Source of the DNA: Gemmatimonadota bacterium
GTDB taxonomy: Bacteria; Latescibacterota; UBA2968
DNA: 61,369 nt
Reading direction: 5' to 3'
Assembly: GCA_026705765.1 (NCBI GenBank)
Contig: JAPPAB010000003.1
Span: 1 to 61,369, forward strand
In this document: piece by piece, positions 9,182 through 17,761 of the stretch
Layout of the letters: each line of letters starts with the position of its first letter
Position numbering within the stretch: position 1 is the first letter of the stretch
Translations under genes and position numbers: made by a program
Notes under the pieces: generated by a model
What the model saw: the letters and a program-made list of their open reading frames with translations, nothing else
The model's database searches: none
What the model was told of the DNA's origin: nothing

Positions 9182-10975
9182 CTACCGCTTAAACCGATTG
9201 TCGATTTCATCCAGCCCGATCTTAACGAGTGTTGGCCTGCCATAAGGGCTGACGAAAGGTTCTCGCGTTGCGAACAACTGATCTATAAGTGCGCGCATTT
9301 CTTCTGTCGATAAATCCTCACCTGTGCGAATTGACGTGTGCCAAGCATAAACCGATGCGAGCCGATGTTCCTCGGGCGCGATCTGCCGCGCTTGTACGGA
9401 AGGCGAAACAGAAGTTGCTTGCTCGGCTTCGGCCATATCGCGAACCATATCTCTCAAAAGCTGCCCATCTTGCCATGTTCTCAGCCCCATGGGAATGGCA
9501 TCGATAACAACCGTATGTCCCCCAAAATCGCGAATGCCAAACCCCATTTTTTCCAACAGGGGCATTGCCTCGCGCACAATGAGAATTTCTTTGACACCAA
9601 AATCGAGCGTAAGTGGAAACAGCAGCCGCTGACTCGTCGCGGGACGGGTATGCATATTATCAATGGCGCGTTCGTACAAGATCCTTTGGTGGGCAACCTG
9701 CTGGTCAATCGCAATCAAACCATTTTTAATATGCGCCAAAATGTACTTGCTGTGCAATTGCCATACGGAAACCCGGGCAAAATCTTCTTCATCGAGATCA
9801 TCGGCATTAACCCCGGTTCCCCGCTTTGCCTTGCCCGACGACATTCTCACCGTTAGCGGCAATGCCATCTGGGGTTGTCCGCCAACTTTGGGCTGCCCGG
9901 GCTGATAGGTGATCTCAGGAGATTCTGCGATGCTCACAGGCGTATCTGCCACGGGCATAATAGCATCGTCCATTTCCGGGATCAGGTCTGCGCCGCGCAG
10001 CGATTGCTGAACAGCCTGAGTAATCAGGCCGTAAATTGTCCGCTCATCGGCAAAGCGCACCTCGCGCTTTGAGGGGTGGACATTGACATCCACACGCGCC
10101 GGATCAATGTTCAGACAGAGGCAATACGATGGCGCAAGCCCCTTGGGCAAAAGCCCGCCATATCCTTCGTAAACTGCAAAAGCGATGGCTTTGTGTTGCA
10201 CCCATCGGTTATTGACAATCAAAACCTGTTGGGCACCGGATTTTCGCGCGGACTCGGGCTTGCCCACAAAGCCTCGAACCTCTATGCCGCTCGCCTTGCT
10301 CTCAACACCGATGGCATCTGTGCCATATCGCACGCCGAATATCTGCTCTGCCCGCCGATCAAAGCGCGACCTCCCCAGTTGTAGCACCTGGCGACCATTG
10401 TGCTTGAGATCAAACCCGATCTCGGGATACGCCATGGCCATAGCTGTCACCGCGTTCACGATATGCCGAAATTCCGTATCGACACTTTTGAGAAATTTTC
10501 GCCTGGCAGGCACATTAAAAAATAGACCGTGCAATGTAACAGTGGTACCCTGCCCGCGGCCAATCGCGGATACATCCTGCACGCGCCCGCCCACCACGGA
10601 GATTCGCGTTCCTTCAACCGCATCTACCAGGCGAGTTTCAAGAGTCATGCGCGAAACAGCGGCAATACTGGGCAATGCCTCGCCCCTGAATCCGTGTGTG
10701 AGCAACCCTTTTAGATCGTCCAGACTTTGAATCTTGCTCGTCGCGTGTCGTTCAAGTGCCAAAAGCGCGTCATCGCGCGACATCCCGCATCCATTATCAC
10801 TGATCCGCAGGCTTTCCTTGCCGCCGGCAGCGACTTCAACGACAATGCGATCCGATCCCGCATCCACTGAGTTCTCAATCAGTTCTTTTGCGACAGATGC
10901 TGGCCGCTCAACCACTTCTCCAGCAGCGATGCGGTTGGCGATCTCATCCGGGAGTATGCGAATTTGATTGGGCAT
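9182..10975 (-). CDS. mutL: DNA mismatch repair protein MutL
   Basis: MutL couples mismatch recognition by MutS to strand incision. The N-terminal GHKL ATPase is intact: ELIENSVDAG with catalytic Glu34, DNGCG around 60-64, THGFRGEAL at 93-101. The transducer domain has NVHPSKREVRF at 298-308. A linker (about 330-400) leads to the C-terminal dimerisation domain. In endonuclease-type MutL the C-terminus has DQHA(X)2E(X)4E and CPHGRP motifs. Here these positions read DQQVAHQRILYER (from D424) and SPYGRP (576-581), so the metal-binding His, Glu and Cys appear lost. Either incision is done by another nuclease or the site is remodelled. Length (597) is usual. Confidence 0.96.
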   Translation of the reverse strand: MPNQIRILPDEIANRIAAGEVVERPASVAKELIENSVDAGSDRIVVEVAAGGKESLRISDNGCGMSRDDALLALERHATSKIQSLDDLKGLLTHGFRGEALPSIAAVSRMTLETRLVDAVEGTRISVVGGRVQDVSAIGRGQGTTVTLHGLFFNVPARRKFLKSVDTEFRHIVNAVTAMAMAYPEIGFDLKHNGRQVLQLGRSRFDRRAEQIFGVRYGTDAIGVESKASGIEVRGFVGKPESARKSGAQQVLIVNNRWVQHKAIAFAVYEGYGGLLPKGLAPSYCLCLNIDPARVDVNVHPSKREVRFADERTIYGLITQAVQQSLRGADLIPEMDDAIMPVADTPVSIAESPEITYQPGQPKVGGQPQMALPLTVRMSSGKAKRGTGVNADDLDEEDFARVSVWQLHSKYILAHIKNGLIAIDQQVAHQRILYERAIDNMHTRPATSQRLLFPLTLDFGVKEILIVREAMPLLEKMGFGIRDFGGHTVVIDAIPMGLRTWQDGQLLRDMVRDMAEAEQATSVSPSVQARQIAPEEHRLASVYAWHTSIRTGEDLSTEEMRALIDQLFATREPFVSPYGRPTLVKIGLDEIDNRFKR

Positions 10976-11004
10976 ATTGAGGATAGATGTGAAATAAAGA
11001 AAAC

Positions 11005-11113
11005 AAAAAACGCCTAACCCGCCGGGCGCCGAAATGTTTGTCGAAGTCCCGGTGTTAAAACAGCGGAAAACTTCCTGCGGGGCTACCCTAATGCAGATTC
11101 AAGGCGTTTTTTT
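11005..11113. ncRNA. candidate structured RNA upstream of mutL and hpt
   Basis: This 109-base stretch sits in the 299 bp gap between the divergent mutL and hpt genes. Perfect 11-base arms (AAAAAACGCCT at 11005-11015 and AGGCGTTTTTT at 11102-11112) close it. Inside, on the plus strand, CGCCGGG can pair with CCCGGTG (one G-U) and GCGGAA with TTCCTGC (one bulge). Both strands end in a T-run after the closing stem, so the direction is uncertain. It could be a small stand-alone RNA or a leader. Its GTTAAAACAGCGG and CCTGCGG pieces loosely recall 6S RNA, but it is too short and lacks the long bubble for a firm call. Confidence 0.4.
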
Positions 11114-11274
11114 GTGAAGCACAAGCTTCAACGCAAATATAGCATTTTTACAAATCTGAATCAAGGGATTCCTTCAAATATCGCTTGATCGTTATGAATT
11201 AGCCCCAATGGGGTTTGACTTACAAAATAAATTCTTTAAGTTATACCATCTTCCATCGCAAGGAGATTTTTCCA

Positions 11275-11808
11275 GTGCAGGATTCTGTCCTTCATCTCGA
11301 TTCTATACTAATTGACGAGAAAACGATCCAGAATCGCGTTCGTGAACTCGGCGCCGAAATTTCCGCGCAGTACCCGGACGGTGTCGTTCTCGTGGGCATT
11401 CTAACGGGCGCCCTCTACTTTTTAGTTGATCTTTCGCGAACGATAAGCTGTCCCATTGAAATTGATTTCATTGCGATTTCGAGTTATGTCGGTACAAGTA
11501 GCTCGGGCACAGTGACATTCACAAAAGACCTCAGCCGTAAAATTGATGATCGTCATGTGCTTGTTGTAGAAGACATTGTCGATACCGGGCGCACGATCTC
11601 TGCACTTCTCACGTTATTAAAGGACAGAAACCCACGCAGCCTCGGTATTTGCACTCTCCTGGACAAACCAGACCGCAGAATCGTACCCGTTCCCATCCAT
11701 CACTGCGGTTTCACCATTCCGGACCAATTTGTCGTGGGTTATGGTCTCGACTACGATCAAGCCTACCGCAACCTGCCCTACATCGCTGTGCTGAATGAAC
11801 CCAGGTGA
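11275..11808 (+). CDS. hpt: hypoxanthine phosphoribosyltransferase
   Basis: Salvages hypoxanthine (and usually guanine) with PRPP to make IMP/GMP. The 177-residue protein has the PRPP-binding loop VLVVEDIVDTGRTIS and the base-binding C-terminal region VVGYGLDYDQAYRNLPYI, both diagnostic of the family. I start at the GTG at 11275, preceded at good spacing by AAGGAG. The frame continues 20 codons upstream but that extension is not family-like. It stands alone, divergent from mutL and convergent with the uracil-DNA glycosylase gene. Confidence 0.93.
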   Translation: MQDSVLHLDSILIDEKTIQNRVRELGAEISAQYPDGVVLVGILTGALYFLVDLSRTISCPIEIDFIAISSYVGTSSSGTVTFTKDLSRKIDDRHVLVVEDIVDTGRTISALLTLLKDRNPRSLGICTLLDKPDRRIVPVPIHHCGFTIPDQFVVGYGLDYDQAYRNLPYIAVLNEPR

Positions 11809-11830
11809 GAAGCGGGTGCTTTATCCTCCT

Positions 11831-12511
11831 TCACACTTCACACAGCAATGCACGTACGCGCTGGAACAACGCATCGATCATATCTTCTGTCAGCACGCCC
11901 GTATTCATATTGTAGCGGCTAAAATGGTAGGTCGCCACGAGAATTTTATCCCCCAACCGGTACACGCCACCGTGCTGGAAACGATAGGCGTTTAGCCTCG
12001 TCACACGCCCTGCTGACCTCTCCAGCCTTATATAACTGTCAAATGCATCTCTCCCCATCGCCAGAACGATTTTTACTCGACGAAGGAACCTCATCTCCTG
12101 TGCCAGCCAGTCGAGACACGCGCGCTTTTCTTCAGACCTGGGGCGATTTTGAGGCGGAACACATTTGACGGCATTCGTGATATACACATTGTCCAGTCGC
12201 ATGCCGTCGTGGAGATCAACCGCTGTTTCCCGGCTGGCAAAACCGTGCCGGAAAAGCGCGCGATACAGCACATCCCCAGCGCCATCGCCCGTAAATGGTC
12301 TGCCTGTGCGGTTGGCTCCGTGTGCGCCGGGAGCCAGACCAATAATGAGCAATTGTGCGTTGACATCCCCAAACCCCGGAACGGGCTTTGCCCAGTAATC
12401 GCAATCGCCAATTTTGCGATTTTCCGCCAGCTCAAAGGTGCGGCAGTAATCGACCAGGCGTTTGCACAGGGTACATGCTGCTATCTCTTTTTCGAGAACG
12501 CGCGTCTGCAT
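11831..12511 (-). CDS. family 5 (UdgB-type) uracil-DNA glycosylase
   Basis: Removes uracil and related damaged bases from DNA. The 226-residue protein starts with Cys13, Cys16 and Cys23 and a further Cys37, fitting the [4Fe-4S] cluster of family 4/5 enzymes. Motif A reads GLAPGAHGANRTGRPFTGD, the form specific to family 5, which lacks the acidic residue of family 4. Motif C reads YHFSRYNMNTG, in place of the usual HPSxxN, with an H-x-S core kept. No further repair gene adjoins; it is convergent with hpt with 22 bp between stops. Confidence 0.88.
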   Translation of the reverse strand: MQTRVLEKEIAACTLCKRLVDYCRTFELAENRKIGDCDYWAKPVPGFGDVNAQLLIIGLAPGAHGANRTGRPFTGDGAGDVLYRALFRHGFASRETAVDLHDGMRLDNVYITNAVKCVPPQNRPRSEEKRACLDWLAQEMRFLRRVKIVLAMGRDAFDSYIRLERSAGRVTRLNAYRFQHGGVYRLGDKILVATYHFSRYNMNTGVLTEDMIDALFQRVRALLCEV

Positions 12512-12547
12512 AATAAATATAAAAGCGTGTGCAAATGGCTCTTATTC

Positions 12548-12580
12548 AAAAAAAAAGGCGACCCTTAAAGGATCGCCTCG
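12548..12580 (-). terminator. terminator after glutaredoxin gene
   Basis: On the minus strand AGGCGATCC pairs with GGGTCGCCT (imperfect centre) around a TTTAA loop and runs into nine T residues. It lies 25 bp after the glutaredoxin stop codon. Confidence 0.85.
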
Positions 12581-12604
12581 AGATAAATAGCCACCACCTT
12601 GTTT

Positions 12605-12970
12605 TTATCGACCAAAGTGAGGGTTCGCAATGGTCGGTTGCTGTGCAGCACGCGCCATTGCTTCATGCTCTTCATCTGTACAGGAACGATCCGTTGGAAC
12701 CGAGGGATCTGGACCTCCGGGCTGATATCCATTTTGGATTAACCAACCTTCTAACTCATCACCGCTGATATCGGCCAGCATGGTATCCCCAATCTGCACA
12801 CAGGGCTGTAAGGGCTGCCCACTCTTTATAACCATCTCGCGATAGTTATCGGGATTGTTAATGATATCGCGGTCTTCGTACTCCAGCCCATATTTTGCCA
12901 GCACTGCGCGCACACCACCGCTCCAACCGCAAACTGGCTTCAAATAGGCGATGACTTTGGGATTAGCCAT
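12605..12970 (-). CDS. monothiol glutaredoxin-like protein
   Basis: A thioredoxin-fold protein of 121 residues. The first 85 residues match glutaredoxin: strand PKVIAYLKP, active site CGWS (Cys14), then LEYEDRDI and the cis-Pro/glutathione region QPCVQIGDTMLADISGDELEGWL. CGWS resembles the CGFS site of monothiol glutaredoxins, which handle Fe-S clusters, rather than the dithiol CPYC. The last 35 residues are a Pro/Asp-rich tail with a lone Cys that glutaredoxins normally lack. The start (MANPKVI) follows GGAGGTTTTTCA. It is followed by a clear terminator, so it is a single-gene unit or the end of the small-peptide operon. Confidence 0.85.
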   Translation of the reverse strand: MANPKVIAYLKPVCGWSGGVRAVLAKYGLEYEDRDIINNPDNYREMVIKSGQPLQPCVQIGDTMLADISGDELEGWLIQNGYQPGGPDPSVPTDRSCTDEEHEAMARAAQQPTIANPHFGR

Positions 12971-13087
12971 TGAAAAACCTCCAGAGAAATGACATTATAG
13001 GTCTGATCCGATTCTCTACTAATGTACAAAAAATCGCATATATGGCAAGGGTTCTTATTCTATATGCCCTGCTGACCTATATATTTT

Positions 13088-13186
13088 TTACTTCCCACCT
13101 CTCGCTTCTCGACGGCGCGCTTTAAGGCGTTTTTTTCGCCTCTGTCGCCTTCGGCGAAGCTCTTTTCTACGTTCACTACTCGCCAT
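13088..13186 (-). CDS. 32-residue Arg/Lys-rich basic peptide
   Basis: A short frame not long enough for normal gene callers: MASSERRKELRRRRQR and on to a GGK end, with about 18 of 32 residues Arg or Lys. It starts 9 bp after the stop of the outer-membrane protein gene and is preceded by AGGAAGGATTT, an excellent ribosome-binding site at correct spacing. Very basic small proteins of this type occur in several bacterial phyla, some ribosome-associated (bTHX, DUF6800-like), and this resembles them in character, not provably in family. It could bind RNA or DNA. Other-frame readings here have no ribosome-binding site. Confidence 0.6.
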   Translation of the reverse strand: MASSERRKELRRRRQRRKKRLKARRREARGGK

Positions 13187-13195
13187 AAATCCTTC

Positions 13196-13783
13196 CTATT
13201 CATTACCAAAGCGAAAACCAACTGTGAATTGCAATGCGCTATCTTTTTCATCATCGGCAATGATGAGCTTCATCTCGCCGAACCAGGCCAGCATCGGACT
13301 CAATTTGCGCTGATACCCCAATGGCAAATTTAAGCTGATTTTGGTATCGTTCTGGGGGCCTTCTGCAGTTGCTTCTCCCGCTGAATCAGGTTCTATAGCA
13401 TCAGATGGTGTTTGGGGGCGAAAGAAGTGGGTTCCAAAACCACCGCCGAAATAGGCCCGTCCTACCGGCGTTTGATGAAAAAAGTAAACGACATCCAGAT
13501 TGACGGCATAAACGCGCAAATTCTCCTGTACCGCGATATCCATACCCGGAAGCAGATGCAATTTGGGCAACATAACAGATCCCAGATCGAGATTGCCTCC
13601 GATCATCCATCGGTGGGAGTCAAACTGGCCACCCATACCATAAAAGGTGTCAAACTGAGGTTCGCGCGTCAGGCTCACCCCCGCTTTGACATGCAACCCC
13701 AGGGCATCGGCCATCTGAGGAACACACAGCACCATCAGGGCTGCCAGTCCCCAGGCAGCGAATATTGAAATCACTCGATTCAT
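13196..13783 (-). CDS. small outer-membrane beta-barrel protein
   Basis: A 195-residue secreted protein. A signal peptide (MNRVISIFAAWGLAALM to about ALG at 28) is followed by alternating hydrophobic/polar strands with Tyr, Phe and Gly (YFGGGFGTHFF, LNLPLGYQRK) and a C-terminal strand ending FRFGNE. This is the look of an eight-stranded OmpW/OmpA-type barrel. The ligand is unknown. The ATG at 13783 was preferred because AAGGAAAGGGGG precedes it and the signal peptide starts there; the longer frame to 13864 would bury it. The basic peptide gene follows 9 bp downstream. Confidence 0.78.
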   Translation of the reverse strand: MNRVISIFAAWGLAALMVLCVPQMADALGLHVKAGVSLTREPQFDTFYGMGGQFDSHRWMIGGNLDLGSVMLPKLHLLPGMDIAVQENLRVYAVNLDVVYFFHQTPVGRAYFGGGFGTHFFRPQTPSDAIEPDSAGEATAEGPQNDTKISLNLPLGYQRKLSPMLAWFGEMKLIIADDEKDSALQFTVGFRFGNE

Positions 13784-13830
13784 GTTACCCCCTTTCCTTT
13801 GGATTGGATGTCTATTCAATTCCTCACAAA

Positions 13831-16125
13831 TCAAGCTGTCCCATTTCCTCCATTTTTTGCCCACAATGCCTTGAGAACTTCGCCTGGCGACATGGGCAAA
13901 TTTGTCAGTCTCACACCCACGGCATCGTAAATCGCATTTGCAACTGCCGCAGCAGGTGGAACAATCGGCACTTCTCCCACCCCTCGCACACCATAGGGGT
14001 GACCGGGATTTGGCACTTCGACGATATGGGTTTCAATCATGGGCAAATCGAGACAGGTGGGCATTCGATAATCGAGCAAACTCGCATTGGTCAAAAGCCC
14101 ATCCCCATTATAGGCGTATTCTTCGTTGAGTGCCCAGCCAATACCCTGTGCTGTGCCCCCCTGCATTTGTCCTTCGACATAACTGGGATAAACAGCTTTG
14201 CCAGCATCTTGAATCATAGAGACGCGCAAAATTTCTACTTTGCCCGTTTCGGTATCGACCTCAATATCGACAATCATTACCGCAAAAGCGCCACCCACGC
14301 CGGACGGATTTACGGTTGCCCTGCCCATAACGGGACCACCTGTTTCGTCAAGCATTCCAGCCAACTCTTTGAACGAGATGGTCTTAGAAGAATCAGATGA
14401 AGAAAATGTGCCATCGTCAAAAGCCACATCATCAGTCGAGATCTCCCACAATTTAGCCGCGCGTTCAATCAACTGCTCCTTGATGTCCAGGGCGCACTGA
14501 TAGGCCGCCCACCCGGTTGCAAATGTCGTGCGGCTTCCGCCAGTCACATCTGTATCGCCGATAGAATCCGTATCAACGACCTGTGGCTTGACGTCTTCGG
14601 CCCTGATGCCGAGCACTTCGGCCAATTGCATCGCAATAGATGTTCGGGTTCCTCCAATATCCGTAGAACCCTCGACCAGACTGACCGTGCCATCTGAATT
14701 TACACTGGCAGCAGCACTCGACTTCAAACCCACATTGAACCAGAAACCCGAAGCGATCCCGCGCCCGCGGTTTTTACCACTGACTTGTGTCGTATAGTGA
14801 TCTGAAGCAAGAGCTGTTTTGACGCATTCCTCGTTACCAATTCGCGGATAAACCGGACCATCTGCGCGTCGCGTGCCTTCTCTGGCAGAATTTTTGAGCC
14901 GAAACTCGAGTGGATCAACACCCATTTGTTCGCAAAGCTCGTCGATAATCGTTTCGGAAGCAAAAGCGGCATTGGTTGCGCCGGGTGCCCGATAGGCCAT
15001 GGTCTGCGGTTTATTGACCAGCACCTCGTATCCGTCAATCAGCACATTGGGAATATTGTAGGGCGCGAAAATGCACATGGCACCAGGAGCTGCCCAACTG
15101 CCGGGAAAACCGCCCGACTCATACGCCATATACGCATATGCAGCGACGAGCTTACCCGCTTTGTCAACGCCCATTTTGCACTTGATAAAAGAGCCAGCGG
15201 TCGGGCCTGTTGCCTGCAAAACTTCTGTGCGACTCATGACCATCTTGACGGGGTGCCCGGTCTTTCTCGACATAGTTGCGGCCAGAGGCTCGAGATAAAT
15301 CCGGATTTTGCCCCCGAAGCCACCGCCAATTTCCATGGGAACAACTTTGACTTGCGAAACCGGTACATCCAGGATCTGCGCGGTCTGTTCGCGCACGGTA
15401 AATGCGCCCTGCGTGCTGCACCACACCGTAATCTGATCATCGGCACCCCACAAGGCCGTGGCATTTTGGGGTTCAATATACCCCTGGTGAACCGTCGCTG
15501 TGTCAAATTCTCGCTCAATAACGAGGTCCGCCTCTGCAAATCCCTTCTCCACGTCGCCCAATTCGTGGCGAAAATGGGTACAAACATTGCTCTTTTGACC
15601 CGTATCTTCGCCCAGCGACTGCGTGGTCTGGTCTTCCAGAAGCAAAGGCGCGTTCTCTTCCATGGCTTCGTGGACAGTCAAAACGGGTTGCAACACCTCG
15701 TATTCGACATCAATTAAATCAACTGCTTCTTGTGCTGTGTGAATATCTGTAGCGGCAACCGCTGCAACTGCATGGCCGTGATACAATACCTTGCCATCGG
15801 CCAGCACATTTGCGCGCAGGTGCCTGAGATTAGCAGCACCTTCACCCAGATCTTCAATTTTGTCTTCTTGCAATGGCAGGTCGTCAACCGTAATCACGGC
15901 TTTTACACCTGCAAGCGCTTCTGCCTTGCTCGTATCTATTGATTTGATCCGCGCATGTGCATGTGGGCTGCGCACAACTGCTCCGTGCAACATGCCTGCC
16001 ATATCGATATCTGCACCGTATTTTGCCCGACCAACGACTTTATCGACGCCATCGTGCCGTATCGGACGGGTGCCAATAACTTTGTAATCCGTAATGCCCA
16101 GATAATCTTCTGTTTTTGTCGCCAT
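13831..16125 (-). CDS. molybdenum hydroxylase, Mo-cofactor subunit
   Basis: The 764-residue catalytic subunit of the xanthine dehydrogenase/aldehyde oxidase family. Family marks include RPIRHDGVDKVVGRAKYGADI at the start, GGGFGGK near residue 260, RAPGATNAAFASE near 380 (pterin contact) and the C-terminal GVRGVGEVPIVPP loop whose Glu is the catalytic base. It has no signal peptide, so the complex is cytoplasmic. It is the third gene after the FAD and 2Fe-2S subunits (15 bp after the Fe-S stop). The substrate (purine, aldehyde or aromatic acid) cannot be assigned. No XdhC-type maturation gene adjoins. Confidence 0.92.
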   Translation of the reverse strand: MATKTEDYLGITDYKVIGTRPIRHDGVDKVVGRAKYGADIDMAGMLHGAVVRSPHAHARIKSIDTSKAEALAGVKAVITVDDLPLQEDKIEDLGEGAANLRHLRANVLADGKVLYHGHAVAAVAATDIHTAQEAVDLIDVEYEVLQPVLTVHEAMEENAPLLLEDQTTQSLGEDTGQKSNVCTHFRHELGDVEKGFAEADLVIEREFDTATVHQGYIEPQNATALWGADDQITVWCSTQGAFTVREQTAQILDVPVSQVKVVPMEIGGGFGGKIRIYLEPLAATMSRKTGHPVKMVMSRTEVLQATGPTAGSFIKCKMGVDKAGKLVAAYAYMAYESGGFPGSWAAPGAMCIFAPYNIPNVLIDGYEVLVNKPQTMAYRAPGATNAAFASETIIDELCEQMGVDPLEFRLKNSAREGTRRADGPVYPRIGNEECVKTALASDHYTTQVSGKNRGRGIASGFWFNVGLKSSAAASVNSDGTVSLVEGSTDIGGTRTSIAMQLAEVLGIRAEDVKPQVVDTDSIGDTDVTGGSRTTFATGWAAYQCALDIKEQLIERAAKLWEISTDDVAFDDGTFSSSDSSKTISFKELAGMLDETGGPVMGRATVNPSGVGGAFAVMIVDIEVDTETGKVEILRVSMIQDAGKAVYPSYVEGQMQGGTAQGIGWALNEEYAYNGDGLLTNASLLDYRMPTCLDLPMIETHIVEVPNPGHPYGVRGVGEVPIVPPAAAVANAIYDAVGVRLTNLPMSPGEVLKALWAKNGGNGTA

Positions 16126-16140
16126 TATGGGATCACCTCC

Positions 16141-16617
16141 CTATTCGGCCATTTCAGACGCGGCGTCTTGCACCGCGCGAACGATTTTGTCATACCCCGT
16201 GCAACGGCACAGATTTCCCGCTAAGTATAACCGAATGCGTTCTTCCGAAGGATCGGACTCTTGATCGAGCAATGCCTTGGCAGCCACAATAAAGCCCGGG
16301 GTGCAAATGCCGCACTGAAGGGCTGCGTGTTCGAGAAATTTTTGCTGGAGAGGATGCAAACCATCGGCACTTGCAACGCCTTCAATCGTCAGGAGTTCCT
16401 GCCCTTCGGCTTCGACAGCCATCATCAGGCAGGAATCGATAACCTGTCCATTGACCAGTATGCTACACGCGCCACAGTTGCCATTGCTGCAACCCTCTTT
16501 CGTGCCCGTAAGATCGAGTTGATCCCGCAAAACTTCGAGAATTGTCTGCCGAGGTTCGCACAAAAACTCGACCGATTCTCCATTAATTGTCGTTGTAACG
16601 TGAACTTTTCCTGGCAT
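16141..16617 (-). CDS. molybdenum hydroxylase, 2Fe-2S subunit
   Basis: Carries electrons from the Mo site to FAD. In 158 residues it holds the two expected clusters: the plant-ferredoxin type (CSNGNCGAC ... SC around 43-64) and the all-helical type (CGIC near 100 and CRC near 138). It lacks any Tat signal, unlike the second Fe-S subunit in this window. It begins 4 bp after the FAD-subunit stop. Confidence 0.95.
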   Translation of the reverse strand: MPGKVHVTTTINGESVEFLCEPRQTILEVLRDQLDLTGTKEGCSNGNCGACSILVNGQVIDSCLMMAVEAEGQELLTIEGVASADGLHPLQQKFLEHAALQCGICTPGFIVAAKALLDQESDPSEERIRLYLAGNLCRCTGYDKIVRAVQDAASEMAE

Positions 16618-16621
16618 GCGA

Positions 16622-17497
16622 TCAAGACTCCTTTGCTCTTTGAATGGCCCCCTGAATGGCGCGGCGCGTCAAAACGCCGGACAGGTGAACCCGCTGTTCG
16701 ATAGTTCCTCGCATATCGCTAATTGGCCTGGCAGCCGCGCGCGATGCCGCACACGCCGCTTCTATAGCATCTTCATCATCTACCGATTGCCCCTCAAGTG
16801 CTGCGCCCGCATCGGCAACGAGCAAGGGTGTGGGGGCAACAGCCCCAATTGCCACCCGCGCCTCTTGAATAGTCGCTTTATCGCTGTCCAAAACCACAGA
16901 AGCCGCAGCATTGGCGACTGCAATATCCATTTCATTGCGCGGAATAAATCGCAGGAAAAATGCTCCCGAATTAGCAGCCGGAGTTGGCACCTGAATAGAA
17001 ACGAGAAACTCGCCGGATTGAAGAACACTTTGCCCGGGACCGGTAAAGAAATCCTCTGCAGCAACTTCTCGCGTGCCATTTGGCCCCGCAATACGACATG
17101 TGCTGCCCAGAACAATAACAGCAGGTGGGGTGTCCGCTGCGGGCGAGGCATTGCAGAAATTGCCTCCAATAGATCCGCGGTTTTGAATCTGAATAGAACC
17201 GATGAGCGAAGTACAATCTACAAGAGCGGGATAACGGTTTTTGACAACATCGTAACTGTAAATTTTGGAACACGGTGTTGCCGCGCCAATGCTCAAACCG
17301 CTGTCCTCATCAAAACTCAACGCCGTTGCTTCGGGAATCTGCTTGAGATCGATCATCAAATCGATCTGGCGCCCCTCCTTCAACTGCGCGATCAAGTCCG
17401 TGCCACCAGCCAGAATGCCGACATTGCCATTTCCCGCGCTGAGCAGAGAAATAGCCTCATCTACAGACTGGGGTGCTTCATAATCAAATGCGTTCAA
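16622..17497 (-). CDS. molybdenum hydroxylase, FAD subunit
   Basis: The 291-residue flavin subunit that passes electrons to NAD+ or another acceptor. It carries the N-terminal ILAGGTDLIAQ and central SIGGNFCNASPAAD segments that bind FAD in this family (PCMH type). No Cys-rich 4Fe-4S insertion is present, unlike the FAD subunit at 29.7-30.7 kb. The order FAD, 2Fe-2S, Mo with 4-15 bp gaps makes one operon starting here. Confidence 0.93.
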   Translation of the reverse strand: MNAFDYEAPQSVDEAISLLSAGNGNVGILAGGTDLIAQLKEGRQIDLMIDLKQIPEATALSFDEDSGLSIGAATPCSKIYSYDVVKNRYPALVDCTSLIGSIQIQNRGSIGGNFCNASPAADTPPAVIVLGSTCRIAGPNGTREVAAEDFFTGPGQSVLQSGEFLVSIQVPTPAANSGAFFLRFIPRNEMDIAVANAAASVVLDSDKATIQEARVAIGAVAPTPLLVADAGAALEGQSVDDEDAIEAACAASRAAARPISDMRGTIEQRVHLSGVLTRRAIQGAIQRAKES

Positions 17498-17640
17498 AAT
17501 TTTCCTCCTCTTTGATTAAAACCACAGATTTTAGATGCTTTTGAATTTTTCTAAGAAGCTAAGAATACAACCGAAGTTCCAGACTGTCAAGCCTTTTGGC
17601 GGGAGAGAATTAACGTTCTGAAAAACGATGTGTCAACCAC

Positions 17641-17710
17641 AAAAAAGCGGGCTTCCGCGAGATGCCCAATCTGGTGGGAGGGGACCAGACAGAACACTTG
17701 CGGAAGCCCA
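17641..17710 (-). terminator. terminator after RsmC-like gene
   Basis: Perfect 10-base arms GGGCTTCCGC (minus-strand copy of 17700-17709) and GCGGAAGCCC (of 17649-17658) are separated by 41 bases, which themselves hold a small hairpin (TCTGGT/ACCAGA). The second arm runs into GCTTTTTTG. It is the nested terminator of the methyltransferase gene ending at 17762. The rest of the 264 bp gap (17498-17761) is presumably the upstream region of the hydroxylase operon and shows no other feature. Confidence 0.7.
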
Positions 17711-17761
17711 GGACAACTATCTGACCTTATACTTCATTGCGATAGACGCCTGTGTGATACA

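Noticed and set aside
11005-11113. 6S RNA
   Set aside because: Only loose matches to 6S pieces; too short (109 bases) and no long open bubble.
13060-13260. 66-residue reading frame over the basic peptide
   Set aside because: It has no ribosome-binding site and overlaps the barrel gene in another frame; the 32-residue frame has the correct site.
14926-15717. 263-residue plus-strand frame inside the molybdenum hydroxylase gene
   Set aside because: An opposite-strand shadow of a well-supported coding gene with no family-like sequence.
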